A DNA stretch of 48,202 bases. It comes from Actinomycetota bacterium. GTDB lineage: Bacteria; Actinomycetota; CADDZG01; JAHWKV01; JAOPZY01. The notes under the pieces were generated by a model. It was not told where the DNA came from and did not search any database. It worked only from the letters and a program-made list of their open reading frames with translations. Shown here in pieces: positions 15,649-24,500 of the stretch (its first letter is position 1; every line of letters starts with the position of its first letter). Both the position numbers and the translations under genes were made by a program. The DNA lies in assembly GCA_025963875.1 (NCBI GenBank), contig JAOPZY010000102.1, forward strand, positions 1 through 48,202, in the 5' to 3' direction.

Positions 15649-16617
15649 CTACAGCGTCGGGGGCAGGTCGAACATCGGGAACAGAGCGGCGCCGAACGTC
15701 GTGATCTCGGCAATCGTTCCACCCTCGATGCGCAGGACGTCGAACTTGAACGCGCGGAACTCGGTGTCGCCGGGACGCCTGAGGTAGCTCGCGGCGGTCG
15801 GCATGCGGTTGGCCATCGTGGGGACGAGCCGCCAGTCGCCGTCCCGGTCGACGCCGAAGGCGCGGTCGAGGAGGGGCGTGATGGCCTCGGTCCCTTCGAA
15901 GCAGTACGGGGCCGGCGGCATCGTGATGCGGATGTCCTTGGACGCGATCGCCACCGCAGCGGCCGCGTCGCACCGCTCATGCGCGTCGATGAACTGCTCC
16001 AGGAGCGCGCGTTCCTCTGCGCTCGGCTCGGAGGCTGACCACTCGAGGCGGCGCGACGGCAGGTGCTCCTGCATCGTCGCCCGCGCTCGCTGCAGCGCGC
16101 TGTTGGCCGCGGCGACGCTGGTGTCGAGGAGCGACGCCGTCTCAGTGGCCGGCCTCCCCAGCACGTCGCGCAGGATCAGCACAGCCCGCTGGCGAGGCGG
16201 AAGAACCTGCATGGCAGCGAGGAACGCCAGTTCGATGGTCTCCCGCGCCACGGCGACGGTGTCCGGTTGGTCGTCCGTCGGTGCCATCTCGTCCAGCAAC
16301 CGGTCCGGGTACGGCTGGAGCCACGGAACCTCCGCGAACGACTTCAGCTGGGCCACGCGCCGAGATCGGCTCCGGATCATGTCCAGGCAGACGTTGGTCG
16401 CGACCCGGTACAGCCACGCACGGAGCAAGGAGTCACCCTCGAACCGTTGACGGTTCCGCCACGCACGAAGGAACGTCTCCTGCACGGCATCCTCCGCCTC
16501 GTCGAAGGAAGCGAGCATCCGGTAGCAGTGCACGTGAAGCTCGCGGCGGTGCCGCTGCGCGAGGGCCTCGAAGGCCGGCTCGTCCACTGGAGGGAGACTC
16601 CCCGCCCTCGCGGTCAT
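15649..16617 (-). CDS. ECF sigma factor with SnoaL-like C-terminal domain (SigG/SigX5-like)
   Basis: A 322-residue sigma factor. Region 2 spans about residues 20-85 (LHVHCYRMLASFDEAEDAVQ, AWLYRVATNVCLDMIRSRS); region 4 spans about 130-185 (MQVLPPRQRAVLILRDVLGR, SLLDTSVAAANSALQRAR). The last 120 residues form a SnoaL-like domain (LEQFIDAHERCDAAAAVAIA, PPAPYCFEGTEAITPLLDRA). The layout matches the TIGR02960 (SigX5/SigG) group. It starts within the stop of the VOC gene (ATGA), so SDR, VOC and sigma gene appear to be one operon in that order. Confidence 0.88.
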   Translation of the reverse strand: MTARAGSLPPVDEPAFEALAQRHRRELHVHCYRMLASFDEAEDAVQETFLRAWRNRQRFEGDSLLRAWLYRVATNVCLDMIRSRSRRVAQLKSFAEVPWLQPYPDRLLDEMAPTDDQPDTVAVARETIELAFLAAMQVLPPRQRAVLILRDVLGRPATETASLLDTSVAAANSALQRARATMQEHLPSRRLEWSASEPSAEERALLEQFIDAHERCDAAAAVAIASKDIRITMPPAPYCFEGTEAITPLLDRAFGVDRDGDWRLVPTMANRMPTAASYLRRPGDTEFRAFKFDVLRIEGGTIAEITTFGAALFPMFDLPPTL

Positions 16618-17036
16618 GCCCCCGGCTCGCCTCGCCTGACCTCCTGCACGGCCCAGCTGTTGCCGTCGGGGTCGCTGAAAAAGGCGTAGGAGCCATAGTC
16701 ACGGCGCTCGGGATCCGGCCCCGGGACCATCCCGCCGGACTCGAAGTGCTGGACCTCGCTGACGTCGACCCCGCGCCCAGCGAGTTCGGAACGCGCGGCG
16801 TCGATGTCGGAGACGACCAGGTGCAGGCCCTGGGCCGAGCCGGGCGCCGCCTTCGTGATCCCGATCCCGACAGCGATCGAGCAGGCTGAGCCCGCCGGTG
16901 TCATCTGCACCACGCGAAACTCCTCGCCGGCGCGGTGGTCGACGTCCAGATTGAAGCCTGCCTTCTCGGTGTAGAAGGTCTTGGCACGGTCCACGTCCGA
17001 GACGGGAACCATGACAAGTTCGAGTTTCCAGTCCAT
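16614..17036 (-). CDS. VOC family protein
   Basis: A 140-residue glyoxalase-fold protein: MDWKLELVMVPVSDVDRAKT, FNLDVDHRAGEEFRVVQMTP, GLHLVVSDIDAARSELAGRG and AFFSDPDGNSWAVQEV. This variant is common in actinobacteria, annotated only as VOC. AGGAGG-like sequence (gcctcctt on plus) lies upstream of ATG 17036. It is translationally coupled to the ECF sigma gene downstream and begins 42 bases after the SDR gene. Confidence 0.88.
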   Translation of the reverse strand: MDWKLELVMVPVSDVDRAKTFYTEKAGFNLDVDHRAGEEFRVVQMTPAGSACSIAVGIGITKAAPGSAQGLHLVVSDIDAARSELAGRGVDVSEVQHFESGGMVPGPDPERRDYGSYAFFSDPDGNSWAVQEVRRGEPGA

Positions 17037-17077
17037 CGTGCAGCCTCCTTGGTGTGGTGGGTGGGTCGTAGCCTCTC

Positions 17078-17866
17078 TTACCTGAGTGTCAGCCCGGACG
17101 TCACGTTCGCCATCGTCCCGGTCATGCCCGCGGCCCGGTCGGACGCAAGGAACGCAGCCACCTCGGCGACGTCGGCCAGCCTCGGTGCCCGGCGAAGCGC
17201 GGCCATGCCCCCGATCATCTCGACGAGCGTCTGCGGGTCCGGCACGCCCTCCCCGCCCACGGCCGTGAGCTTCTCCCTCGTCAGAGTCTCGGCGACGCCA
17301 GCCGTCCAGATGCCGCAGACGCGCACGCCGTGTGGTCCCACCTCGGCCGCCAGGTACCGCATGAACGCCTCCGTCGCCGCATCCGCCGGTCCCGTGCTGC
17401 CCATGCCGGGCATGGCCCCGGCTCCCGATGCGCTGTTCAGGTGAAGGATCACCCCGGAGCCCTGCTCGATCATGCGCCTCGCCGCGGCCCGCGCGGTCAG
17501 GAAGTTGCTTTGGAGTCCGTTGACCACCGCACGCAAGAGGTCGTCCGTCTTCATCTCGACCAGCGGGATCCCCTGGACGTCGCCGCGGTTGATGAGGTTG
17601 AACGACACGTCGACGCTGCCAGCCTTCGAGACGACGTCCCCGACGTGCTCGTCGACAGCCCGCTCATCCAAGGCGTCGAGGACGGCGATGTCCGCCAAGC
17701 CACCGGAGGCCGTGATGTCGTCCGCAATGGCGTCGAGCTTGTCGCGCGTCCGTCCGGCGAGGAAGACGTGGGCGCCTTCCCGGGCGAAGGTGCGTGCGAC
17801 GCCGCCGCCGATGCCCCCTCCGCCGCCGTAGATGATTGCGTTCTTGCCTTCCAGGAGCTTGCTCAT
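17078..17866 (-). CDS. SDR family protein with altered catalytic site
   Basis: This 262-residue protein has a Rossmann dinucleotide site (IIYGGGGGIGGGVARTFARE), VFLAGRT after strand 2, and GVILHLNSASG with the conserved Ser. Where the family has YxxxK, the aligned segment reads TGPADAATEAF, so Tyr becomes Thr and Lys becomes Asp. Classical SDR catalysis is therefore doubtful, though NAD(P) binding looks intact. ATG 17866 has GGAGGT upstream. First gene of the SDR-VOC-sigma operon. Confidence 0.85.
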   Translation of the reverse strand: MSKLLEGKNAIIYGGGGGIGGGVARTFAREGAHVFLAGRTRDKLDAIADDITASGGLADIAVLDALDERAVDEHVGDVVSKAGSVDVSFNLINRGDVQGIPLVEMKTDDLLRAVVNGLQSNFLTARAAARRMIEQGSGVILHLNSASGAGAMPGMGSTGPADAATEAFMRYLAAEVGPHGVRVCGIWTAGVAETLTREKLTAVGGEGVPDPQTLVEMIGGMAALRRAPRLADVAEVAAFLASDRAAGMTGTMANVTSGLTLR

Positions 17867-18092
17867 CTCACCTCCGTTGTTGGGGCCGACGTCTCAAAGG
17901 TGAAACGTTGGAGCGCCCGAGAACTCATCGGTGCCGCGATGAGTCATGGCCCGTGACCCCTCGCATGCAGTTCGCCGGGCAACTTCGATGTCCGTTCCAT
18001 TCCACGTCGATCTGCCCGATGGATTTGTGCGAGGAGGTCGGCTGGTCAGGTTCTCTCGAACGTAGGAAACCTGGGTTGTCAACACGAGGCGG

Positions 18093-18503
18093 TTAGCGCT
18101 CCACCTCCTCGCGAGCGCGTTCGACGAGGTGCCCTGCCCACCGAGTGGCGTTGCCGGCCATACGGGCGTCGATCAGGCTTACGCCGTAGTGGGCTGTGTC
18201 TTTCACGGTCACGAGCCTGACGAGAGACGTGGCGAGTTTCTTGCCGTCCGGTGTGGCCTGTTCAAGCAGGCCTGTCGCACTTCGGTGGTCGTCGCCTCGG
18301 TGGTGACAACCGAGGCGGACGCAGCAGATCGCATCCGATGCTGCGATACCGGCCAGCACGGCGAGGCCCGTGGCGACATTCGAGAACTCCCGCCTGCCCG
18401 CCTCGCCGAGTACGAGTTCGGCCGTCTCCAAGTAGGCCTCTGCGGTTCGCAGACGCGCCCTTGCCTCGTTCGCCCCGCACGGTGCGGCCCGTGTCCCCGC
18501 CAC
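18093..18503 (-). CDS. HEPN-like protein, partner of MNT nucleotidyltransferase
   Basis: A 136-residue helical protein with ARARLRTAEAYLETAELVLG, VLAGIAASDAICCVRLGCHH, DHRSATGLLEQATPDGKKLA and KDTAHYGVSLIDARMA. This matches the actinobacterial HEPN-superfamily form (SAV_6107-like). It begins 5 bases after the nucleotidyltransferase gene. In HEPN/MNT pairs the HEPN protein is an RNase toxin and MNT the antitoxin that AMPylates it. A strict RxxxxxH is not certain: RLGCHHRGDDH is the best candidate. GTG 18503 is the likely start. Confidence 0.72.
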   Translation of the reverse strand: MAGTRAAPCGANEARARLRTAEAYLETAELVLGEAGRREFSNVATGLAVLAGIAASDAICCVRLGCHHRGDDHRSATGLLEQATPDGKKLATSLVRLVTVKDTAHYGVSLIDARMAGNATRWAGHLVERAREEVER

Positions 18504-18508
18504 GAGCT

Positions 18509-19216
18509 TTACAGCACCTTCGCGAGCCGTGGGATGGTTGCTCCCGCAAGCGTGATGCCATCCCGGTCTATCTCAGCGAACAGTGCTGGTTCGGTCCGAC
18601 TCGGGCTCGCCCATTGCCAGAAGGAGACATCCACGACCTGCAGCGGGTTGCCGGTCCAACGTCGAACCTTTGTGTGGAGGTCGTCAACCTGGGACTGCCA
18701 CGTCTCCGCTTCGGCGCCTGTCATGCGGGTCGTTCCCAGTGTTATCAACGCTTCGCTCAGCCTGCCGGCGAGGCCCTCCTGCCTGTTCGGGGGGGGCTTG
18801 TCGCCCGGGAAGGGCCGGTGAACGAGCAGGACATCGATATCACTGTCCGGTCCACCGTCGCCCCGAGCTGCTGACCCGAATGCGCAGGCGTAGACCGGCT
18901 TCGGCTCCCAATTGCCCAGGGTTTCCCGCAGGCGTCTCCAGAGTTCGAGCCTCAGACCGGCGAGATGCTCCGCCGCCGCAGCGGCGATGTGGTCGCGATT
19001 CAACTCATGAACCTGGTTGCGCCCCATCTGGGTTGCCGTCACGATGCCCTGCCGAACGAGACGAGTCACGCTCCGGCGGACGCCAATCTCCGAGCCTCGG
19101 GCAGCCTGAGCCGCTATCTGACCAACCGTGAGAGGACGACCGGATAGCGCAAGGACAGCGAGGACGGGGCCGTCCAGGGTTGGCGTGAGTGCACGCGTGG
19201 GGTCAGTCAGATCCAC
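18509..19216 (-). CDS. HTH-MNT nucleotidyltransferase (antitoxin-like)
   Basis: The 235-residue protein joins an N-terminal winged-helix segment (GRPLTVGQIAAQAARGSEIG, VRRSVTRLVRQGIVTATQMG, about residues 25-70) to a minimal nucleotidyltransferase domain with GSAARGDGGPDSDIDVLLVH, the GSxxxGxxxxxSDxD signature. The C-terminal 60 residues are conserved in such proteins. It is paired with the HEPN-like gene. A DNA-binding domain fused to MNT suggests self-repression; an AT-rich inverted repeat lies right upstream. GTG 19216 is the start. Confidence 0.85.
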   Translation of the reverse strand: MDLTDPTRALTPTLDGPVLAVLALSGRPLTVGQIAAQAARGSEIGVRRSVTRLVRQGIVTATQMGRNQVHELNRDHIAAAAAEHLAGLRLELWRRLRETLGNWEPKPVYACAFGSAARGDGGPDSDIDVLLVHRPFPGDKPPPNRQEGLAGRLSEALITLGTTRMTGAEAETWQSQVDDLHTKVRRWTGNPLQVVDVSFWQWASPSRTEPALFAEIDRDGITLAGATIPRLAKVL

Positions 19217-19222
19217 GATCTA

Positions 19223-19244
19223 ATTATATAGGAACCTATCTAAT
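19223..19244. promoter_or_regulatory. Inverted-repeat operator upstream of HTH-MNT/HEPN
   Basis: Arms attatatagg and cctatctaat flank aa, with one mismatch in ten. It lies 6 bases upstream of the HTH-MNT start, in a rare AT-rich patch (19217-19268) of this G+C-rich DNA, and likely overlaps the promoter. A second palindrome, ctatcgatag, is at 19253-19262. Autoregulation by the fused HTH is inferred. Confidence 0.6.
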
Positions 19245-19371
19245 AGTAAAAGCTATCGATAGTTTTAGAGCCCCTCTCGCGGGGGGCCTGATGTTGGATG
19301 GGAGGCGCGCCCTGGGCACGATGCTCCCCCTGAGAATGCACGCCGGAGCAAAGAGAACGGGCCCACGAGGA

Positions 19372-20661
19372 TCACTCCAGGTCGTCGTTCGGCCCACTCG
19401 TCGATCCTCGAACGGCGGCGTCCACAATGGCATCCACCGCCGCCTGCACCGCTGCCACGTCGAGAAGGTCCTTCAGGGCCGGCGAGACGTTCTCCGGCTC
19501 TGCCGGTCCGGAGTCTTCCGGGCCGACCTCCTGGGCGGCGGCGGCGTCCGAGGCGACGGTTTCCGACCGCGCGGTTTCCGGTGCGGTGCTCCCGAAGGAC
19601 GAGACCACCGTGAAAGGGTTCCCATGGGACTTGGCCTCCGGCGGCCTGCCATCCGCAGCCTCTTCGGCAGGGCTCTCGACGGGCAGCCGCAGGACGTTTC
19701 CGACCTCTTCCTGCTCGGGGGCGGGGGACGCCCCCTTGGCCTCGCCTGCCACGGGATCCGTCTCCTCCGTGTCCCACATCCGGCGGGCCCTCAGCTGATG
19801 TGAGAGCGGTGCCTCCTTCTCGCCGGACCGGGCCGGACGGGTCCTCTTCGCAGTCAGGGACGACGCCCAGCCGGATTGAGCGTCCCGTTCACGCCGTCTC
19901 CTCGGGCCCCGTGGAGGCTTTCCCTCCTCCTCCGGACCCCCGGTCGGCTGCGAGACCTCCGATCCCGGAACAACCTCCTCGGGGGCTGCCGCCGGGGCCG
20001 GTTCGCCTGTCGGCGTGTCGTCCACGATCCACCACTGGTGGGGGTCCGCTTCGGTGACAGGGGGGTTGTCGACGATCCACCAGTCACCCGTGTCCGCGGC
20101 ATTCGCGTCCCGACCGCTCGCCCAATCCTCAGCTCCCCGGCCTGCTGATCCGGGACCCCCGTCCTCGGAGGCCGACGGTCGTTGGGCTTCGACGGGGGGG
20201 CCGGGCGACGCGCCCCCACTGGGAGCGTCGAGGACCTGGCCTGCCGGGTGCTCGTCGGGGACGGGCGATGGCAGGTCCAGTGGCGTTGCCAGGTCCGGTG
20301 CCGGCCGCCACACGTCTGTCCAGCGCTCCCAGGGCTGCGCCTCCACAGGCTGGCTGCCCGGCGGCCACGAGGAGACTGCGTTGGCCTCGGAGGGCGGCGC
20401 TGGTTTCTGCCACCCGAAACCCGGCGTCACCCACTGGCCAGATCCCCCGCCCGACGCCAAGCCCGGCTCCTGCGGCGGATGGGGTTTCGCGGCTTCGATG
20501 ACCGCGCCCTCCCGTTCCACCTTCCTGACGTGGATGGTGGCAAACGAGGCGACCGGTACGGCGTCGCCGTTCTCGAACGTTACAAAACCGTCCTTGATGT
20601 GGTAGCTAGCTGCATCGACGGAATGGACTATCGAGCCCATATCCACAAGAAATCGAGGCAT
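19372..20661 (-). CDS. Large disordered acidic protein with WWIVD repeats, function unknown
   Basis: A 429-residue protein. Residues 1-50 look folded (MPRFLVDMGSIVHSVDAASY, FENGDAVPVASFATIHVRKV). The rest is rich in Pro, Gly, Ala, Glu and Ser and must be largely disordered. It contains two WWIVD motifs (DWWIVDNPP, QWWIVDDTP), which may be short binding motifs, a basic RGPRRRRERDAQ patch, and a helical C-terminus (ALKDLLDVAAVQAAVDAIVD). ATG 20661 is selected over the upstream open frame since AGGGGGA lies 8 bases before it and no sense is seen upstream. Divergent from the RHH and P-loop/TPR genes. Confidence 0.7.
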   Translation of the reverse strand: MPRFLVDMGSIVHSVDAASYHIKDGFVTFENGDAVPVASFATIHVRKVEREGAVIEAAKPHPPQEPGLASGGGSGQWVTPGFGWQKPAPPSEANAVSSWPPGSQPVEAQPWERWTDVWRPAPDLATPLDLPSPVPDEHPAGQVLDAPSGGASPGPPVEAQRPSASEDGGPGSAGRGAEDWASGRDANAADTGDWWIVDNPPVTEADPHQWWIVDDTPTGEPAPAAAPEEVVPGSEVSQPTGGPEEEGKPPRGPRRRRERDAQSGWASSLTAKRTRPARSGEKEAPLSHQLRARRMWDTEETDPVAGEAKGASPAPEQEEVGNVLRLPVESPAEEAADGRPPEAKSHGNPFTVVSSFGSTAPETARSETVASDAAAAQEVGPEDSGPAEPENVSPALKDLLDVAAVQAAVDAIVDAAVRGSTSGPNDDLE

Positions 20662-21042
20662 GAGGATTCCCCCTAGGTGCTGACCCTGCCCTTGCGGACA
20701 GTCCACGAGGCGATGCCAGGTCGCAGGAGAGGTCCTTCCAGCAGACGTACGCGCTGTCGAGCCTCCAGCCGGCGTCGTGCTGAGAGGCGGCGGTGACGTT
20801 CGGATCCCCCCAATGCGGAAGGGTATCGCGCCTGGTACACGCTGCAATGAGCCGGGTCAGGTCGCTGAGCGGGCTGCGGGGCTTGGGGTGGGCGTGGATG
20901 GACGCCAGACCCTGCGAGCCCCCATCCCTCGGCCGCCGAGCCTGCGGTCGTTCACCAAGCGCCTTGGCGCTGCCTACCGGCATTCTGCGAACCCCGGCCC
21001 GTGTGCTTGCACAATGTGTCTGCGGTGCTTAGCATACGCCTC
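20662..21042. other. Divergent intergenic region
   Basis: No gene recognised in 381 bases between the WWIVD protein gene (minus) and the RHH gene (plus). It ends with a clear promoter for the RHH gene at 21007-21035. Nothing else stands out. Confidence 0.5.
21007..21035 (+). promoter_or_regulatory. Promoter giving a leaderless RHH transcript
   Basis: TTGCAC (21007-21012), a 17-base spacer and TAGCAT (21030-21035) resemble a housekeeping promoter. The ATG at 21043 is 7 bases past the -10 box, so transcription would begin at or next to the start codon. No Shine-Dalgarno sequence precedes the ATG, in agreement with leaderless translation. Confidence 0.6.
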
Positions 21043-21363
21043 ATGTCAGAGGTCCTGTATGCACGAGTACCATCCGAAACGAAGGGAGCCATCGACGCCT
21101 TTGCCGGCGCGAATGGCAGGTCGGTCGCGGCAGCCGTGGCCGAGTTGCTCTCGCGGGGGCTCCAGGCGACGAGCCAGACCAGCCAGATCGCAGAGCTTCA
21201 GGAGCGCCTACAACGAACGGAGTTAGCGCTTGCTCGAAAGGATGTGGAGCTGCACGAAGCGAAGCTGGCACTGGAGAGCTTCGTCCAGCGCGAGGGAGAT
21301 CGCGTCCCGCGGCGTCCCGGTGAGCTGCCAACCTCGGTGCGGACGGCACAGGAAGGGTCGTAG
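21043..21363 (+). CDS. Ribbon-helix-helix protein with coiled coil
   Basis: A 106-residue protein. MSEVLYARVPSETKGAIDAF plus NGRSVAAAVAELLSRGL is a MetJ/Arc ribbon-helix-helix DNA-binding domain (residues 1-45), followed by a coiled coil (AELQERLQRTELALARKDVE, LHEAKLALESFV). It likely dimerises and binds DNA as a repressor. The ATG at 21043 fits the leaderless promoter. It lies 178 bases upstream of the P-loop/TPR gene on the same strand and may control it or the divergent WWIVD gene. Confidence 0.75.
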   Translation: MSEVLYARVPSETKGAIDAFAGANGRSVAAAVAELLSRGLQATSQTSQIAELQERLQRTELALARKDVELHEAKLALESFVQREGDRVPRRPGELPTSVRTAQEGS

Positions 21364-21541
21364 GGGGACCCCTTCCGGGGAGGCTGCCGGCTTCCTCGGT
21401 TCGAGTCGGTGGTGGGCATGCCGGCCCCTGCGAGAGACCCCGTTCTGGGCTCGCTTGCCGGCTGCCCACACTTCCTTCCGTGGTAGGACGGTGACCTCTG
21501 CTGTCCACGTGGGCGCCGGGCACTAGGGCCATCTCGGTCCC

Positions 21542-24500
21542 ATGCGCTGGAGCCTGATCCGGAAGCGGTCGCATGGTGAAGACCCACCGCAGGCGGCGCC
21601 GCGCCCTGAGAGCCCGGAGAGCCCTGAGAGCCTCGAGAGCACGAAGAGCCCGAAGATCGCGGACCAGCGGGAAGAGTTCCACCCGCTCCTGAGGCTGTCA
21701 CCCCCCCCGCCTGTTCGGGGCCTGCATCCCTTCCGGTCCGGGCTGGGCATCCAGGAGTCCGCGATCGCCCGCGAATACCGCGTGGGCAACGCGCCTCCCC
21801 CCTACATCCCGCGAGATGTCGATCCGTGGCTCGACGAGGCCCTTGCCACGAGTCGGTTCGTGCTTGTCACGGGCTCCTCCAAGGCCGGGAAGTCGCGGAC
21901 GGCATTCGCCGCGGCCACCCGTATGGAGCCGGAGCCCCTTCTCATCGTCCCGGCCTCACCACGAGCCGTGCCCGAGCTGCTCGCTGACGGCCCGGGGGCC
22001 GAAGATGGTCGTCCTTCCCTGCTCTGGCTCGACGGGTTGGCCCGGTACCTGGTCGTTGCGGGAGTCGGCCAAGCCCTGTTCGACAACCTGCGGGCGAAGG
22101 GTCCACAGGGTAATGGGGTCGTGGTCCTGGCGACCCTCACCCTCACCGAGTACGAGCTGCTGCTCGGCGCGACCGGGGAGATCGGCCGGTCGTTGCGCGA
22201 GATCCTCGGCTCCGCCCTCCAGGTCACGGTTCCGTCCGGGATCAGCCCCGCGGAGCGGGAGTTCGCCGCCCGCCTCTACCCGGAGCAGGACTTCACCGCC
22301 GGGATTGGCCAGCACTTCGCCTCAAGCCCCGAGCTGATCGACCGGTTCAAGGCTTCCCTCAAGGCGGACCCCGAGCTGTCCTCGATTGTCGCGGCGGCAC
22401 TCGACTGGGGCCGGACCGGCTTGCCGCGATCCGTCACCGAGGGCGAGTTGCAGGAGCTTTCCACGATGTACCTGCAACGCTACGGAGCGCTCGACGTCGA
22501 GGCGCAGCAGGACTTTGCCAGCGCCCTGGGGCGTGGACGGGAGAGGGCCGAGAGCAACGCCGCCCTCCTCATGGCGGGAGAGGGAGGCGATAGAGAAGCT
22601 TGGGAGATCAACGATGCGGTCCGCGACTGGGTGGACGGCCGCGGACCTGATGTGGACGAACGGCTGCGGACCATCCCGGAGACGACCTGGACCTTCGTGA
22701 TCGCGAGAGCCACGGAGGATGACGCCTTCTCCGTGGGAGTCGCCGCCCGTCTCCGAGGCTTCCCCGAGGCGGCAGTCGATGCCTGGACGAAGGCGGCGAC
22801 CGAGGCGTCGCCTGCGACCTCGTGCCAGGCACGCTTGCATCTCGGCCTCGTTCTGCTGGACATGGGGCGCCACGTCCAGGCGTTGGAGGCATTCGACGGA
22901 GCCGTGCACAGTTGCGCGGAGGCAGCTCCGGGCGACGTTGTTGCCCGGGCGCTTGTCGGCCGTGCTCTGGCCATGCGGGGTCTGGGACGGATCAACGAGG
23001 AGGTTGCCGCCTGGGAAGAGTTCCTCACCCGGTACGGCGAGGCCCCGGAAGGCTCCGATCGGGAGCAGGTCGTCACGGCCCTCGTGAGGAAAGGGGAGGC
23101 CCTCCTCCGGCTGGGGTCGGGCCCAAGTGCCCACGAGGCGTTCGACACGGCACTGTCCCGCCTTGGTCATGTCCCCGAGCAGGGTGACGAGGAACTCGTC
23201 GCCCAGGCGCTCTTCGGAAAGGCAGCCGCTGCGCGGGCCATGGGCTCGCCCGAGGAGGCCCTCGCGGCCTACGAGGGAGTCGTTGCGCGCCTCGAGGGAC
23301 AGGAGGGGACCGCCCTTCGGGAGGCTGCGGCGGCGGCGTTGTTCAACAAGGGTGAGGTGCTGGCGGGCTTGGGCCGCCCCCAGGACGCTTTGCAGTCCTT
23401 CGAAGGCGTTCTGGCCCGTCTCGGCCCCGATCGCGGGTTGGCTGTCCCCGAGTTGCGGGCAAAGTCGTTGTCCGGCAGGGGTCTGATGCTCGCGGCGCTG
23501 GGCCGCTCCACCGAGGCCCTGGCCGCCTACGACCAGGTGATCGCGGAGTTCACCGGATCCTCCGACCCGCCGGTCCGCGAGCAGGTTGCAAAATCACTCT
23601 TCAACAAGGGAGCGGTCATGGCCTCCATGGGCCGGCCCCAGGAGGCCCTGGAGGCCTTCGACGAGGTGGGGCGGCGCTTCGGCGATGCCGAGGACCGGGC
23701 CCTCGGGGCAGCGGTGGCCAAGTCGCTGTTCAATAAGGCGGTCGCTCTCGGAGCGCTCGGCCGGCCCGCCGATGCGATCGGGGCCTACGACGAGCTCGTC
23801 GCTCGCTTCGGCGGCTCCTCCGAGGCGGCGCTTCAGGAACTGGTCGCCAAGTCGGTCCTGAGCAGGGGCCTTGCGATGGCGGCCCTCGGCCGGTCCGCCG
23901 ATGCCATCGGGGCCTACGACGAGGTCGTGGCGCGCGCCGGTCGGTCCTCCGAGGCGGCCCTGCAGGAACTCGTCGCCAAGTCGCTGGTGAGCAAGGGTCT
24001 GGCGCTGGCCGCTCTCGGCCGGTCCGCCGATGCGATCCGGGCCTACGAGGAGGTCATTGCGCGCTCTGCCACGTCGACGGGACGGGTGGTCGAGTGGGCA
24101 GCCAAAGCCCTGGCGAACAAGGCGGCGGTGCTAACCTCGCAGGGCCGGGTCCTGACGGCGCTCCGGACCTACGAAGAGGTCCTGTCCCGCTTCCGTGACG
24201 CGCCGGATCCAGGCCTGCGGGAGCAGGTGGCGAACGCCCTCGTCGCCAAGGGGCTGCTGCTGAGCTCTGCGGGGCGTCCAGACGAGGCGCTTGCGGCCTA
24301 CGACGACGTGCTTGCCCGCTTCGGGCAGGCGCCGGAAGCGCCCTTGCAGGAGCACGTCGCCCGGGCGCTGGTTGCCAAGGGCGAAATCCTGGCGGAGGTG
24401 GGTCGCGGCACGGAGGCCCTGAAGACCTACGAGGACGTCCAGTCACGCTTTGACGAGGCGGAGGAAGTGCGGGTGCGGGAGCAGGTGGGCCGGGCGCTCT

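Noticed and set aside
14291-15973. 560-codon minus-strand frame
   Set aside because: Arg/Pro-rich shadow over the LLM oxidoreductase and sigma genes.
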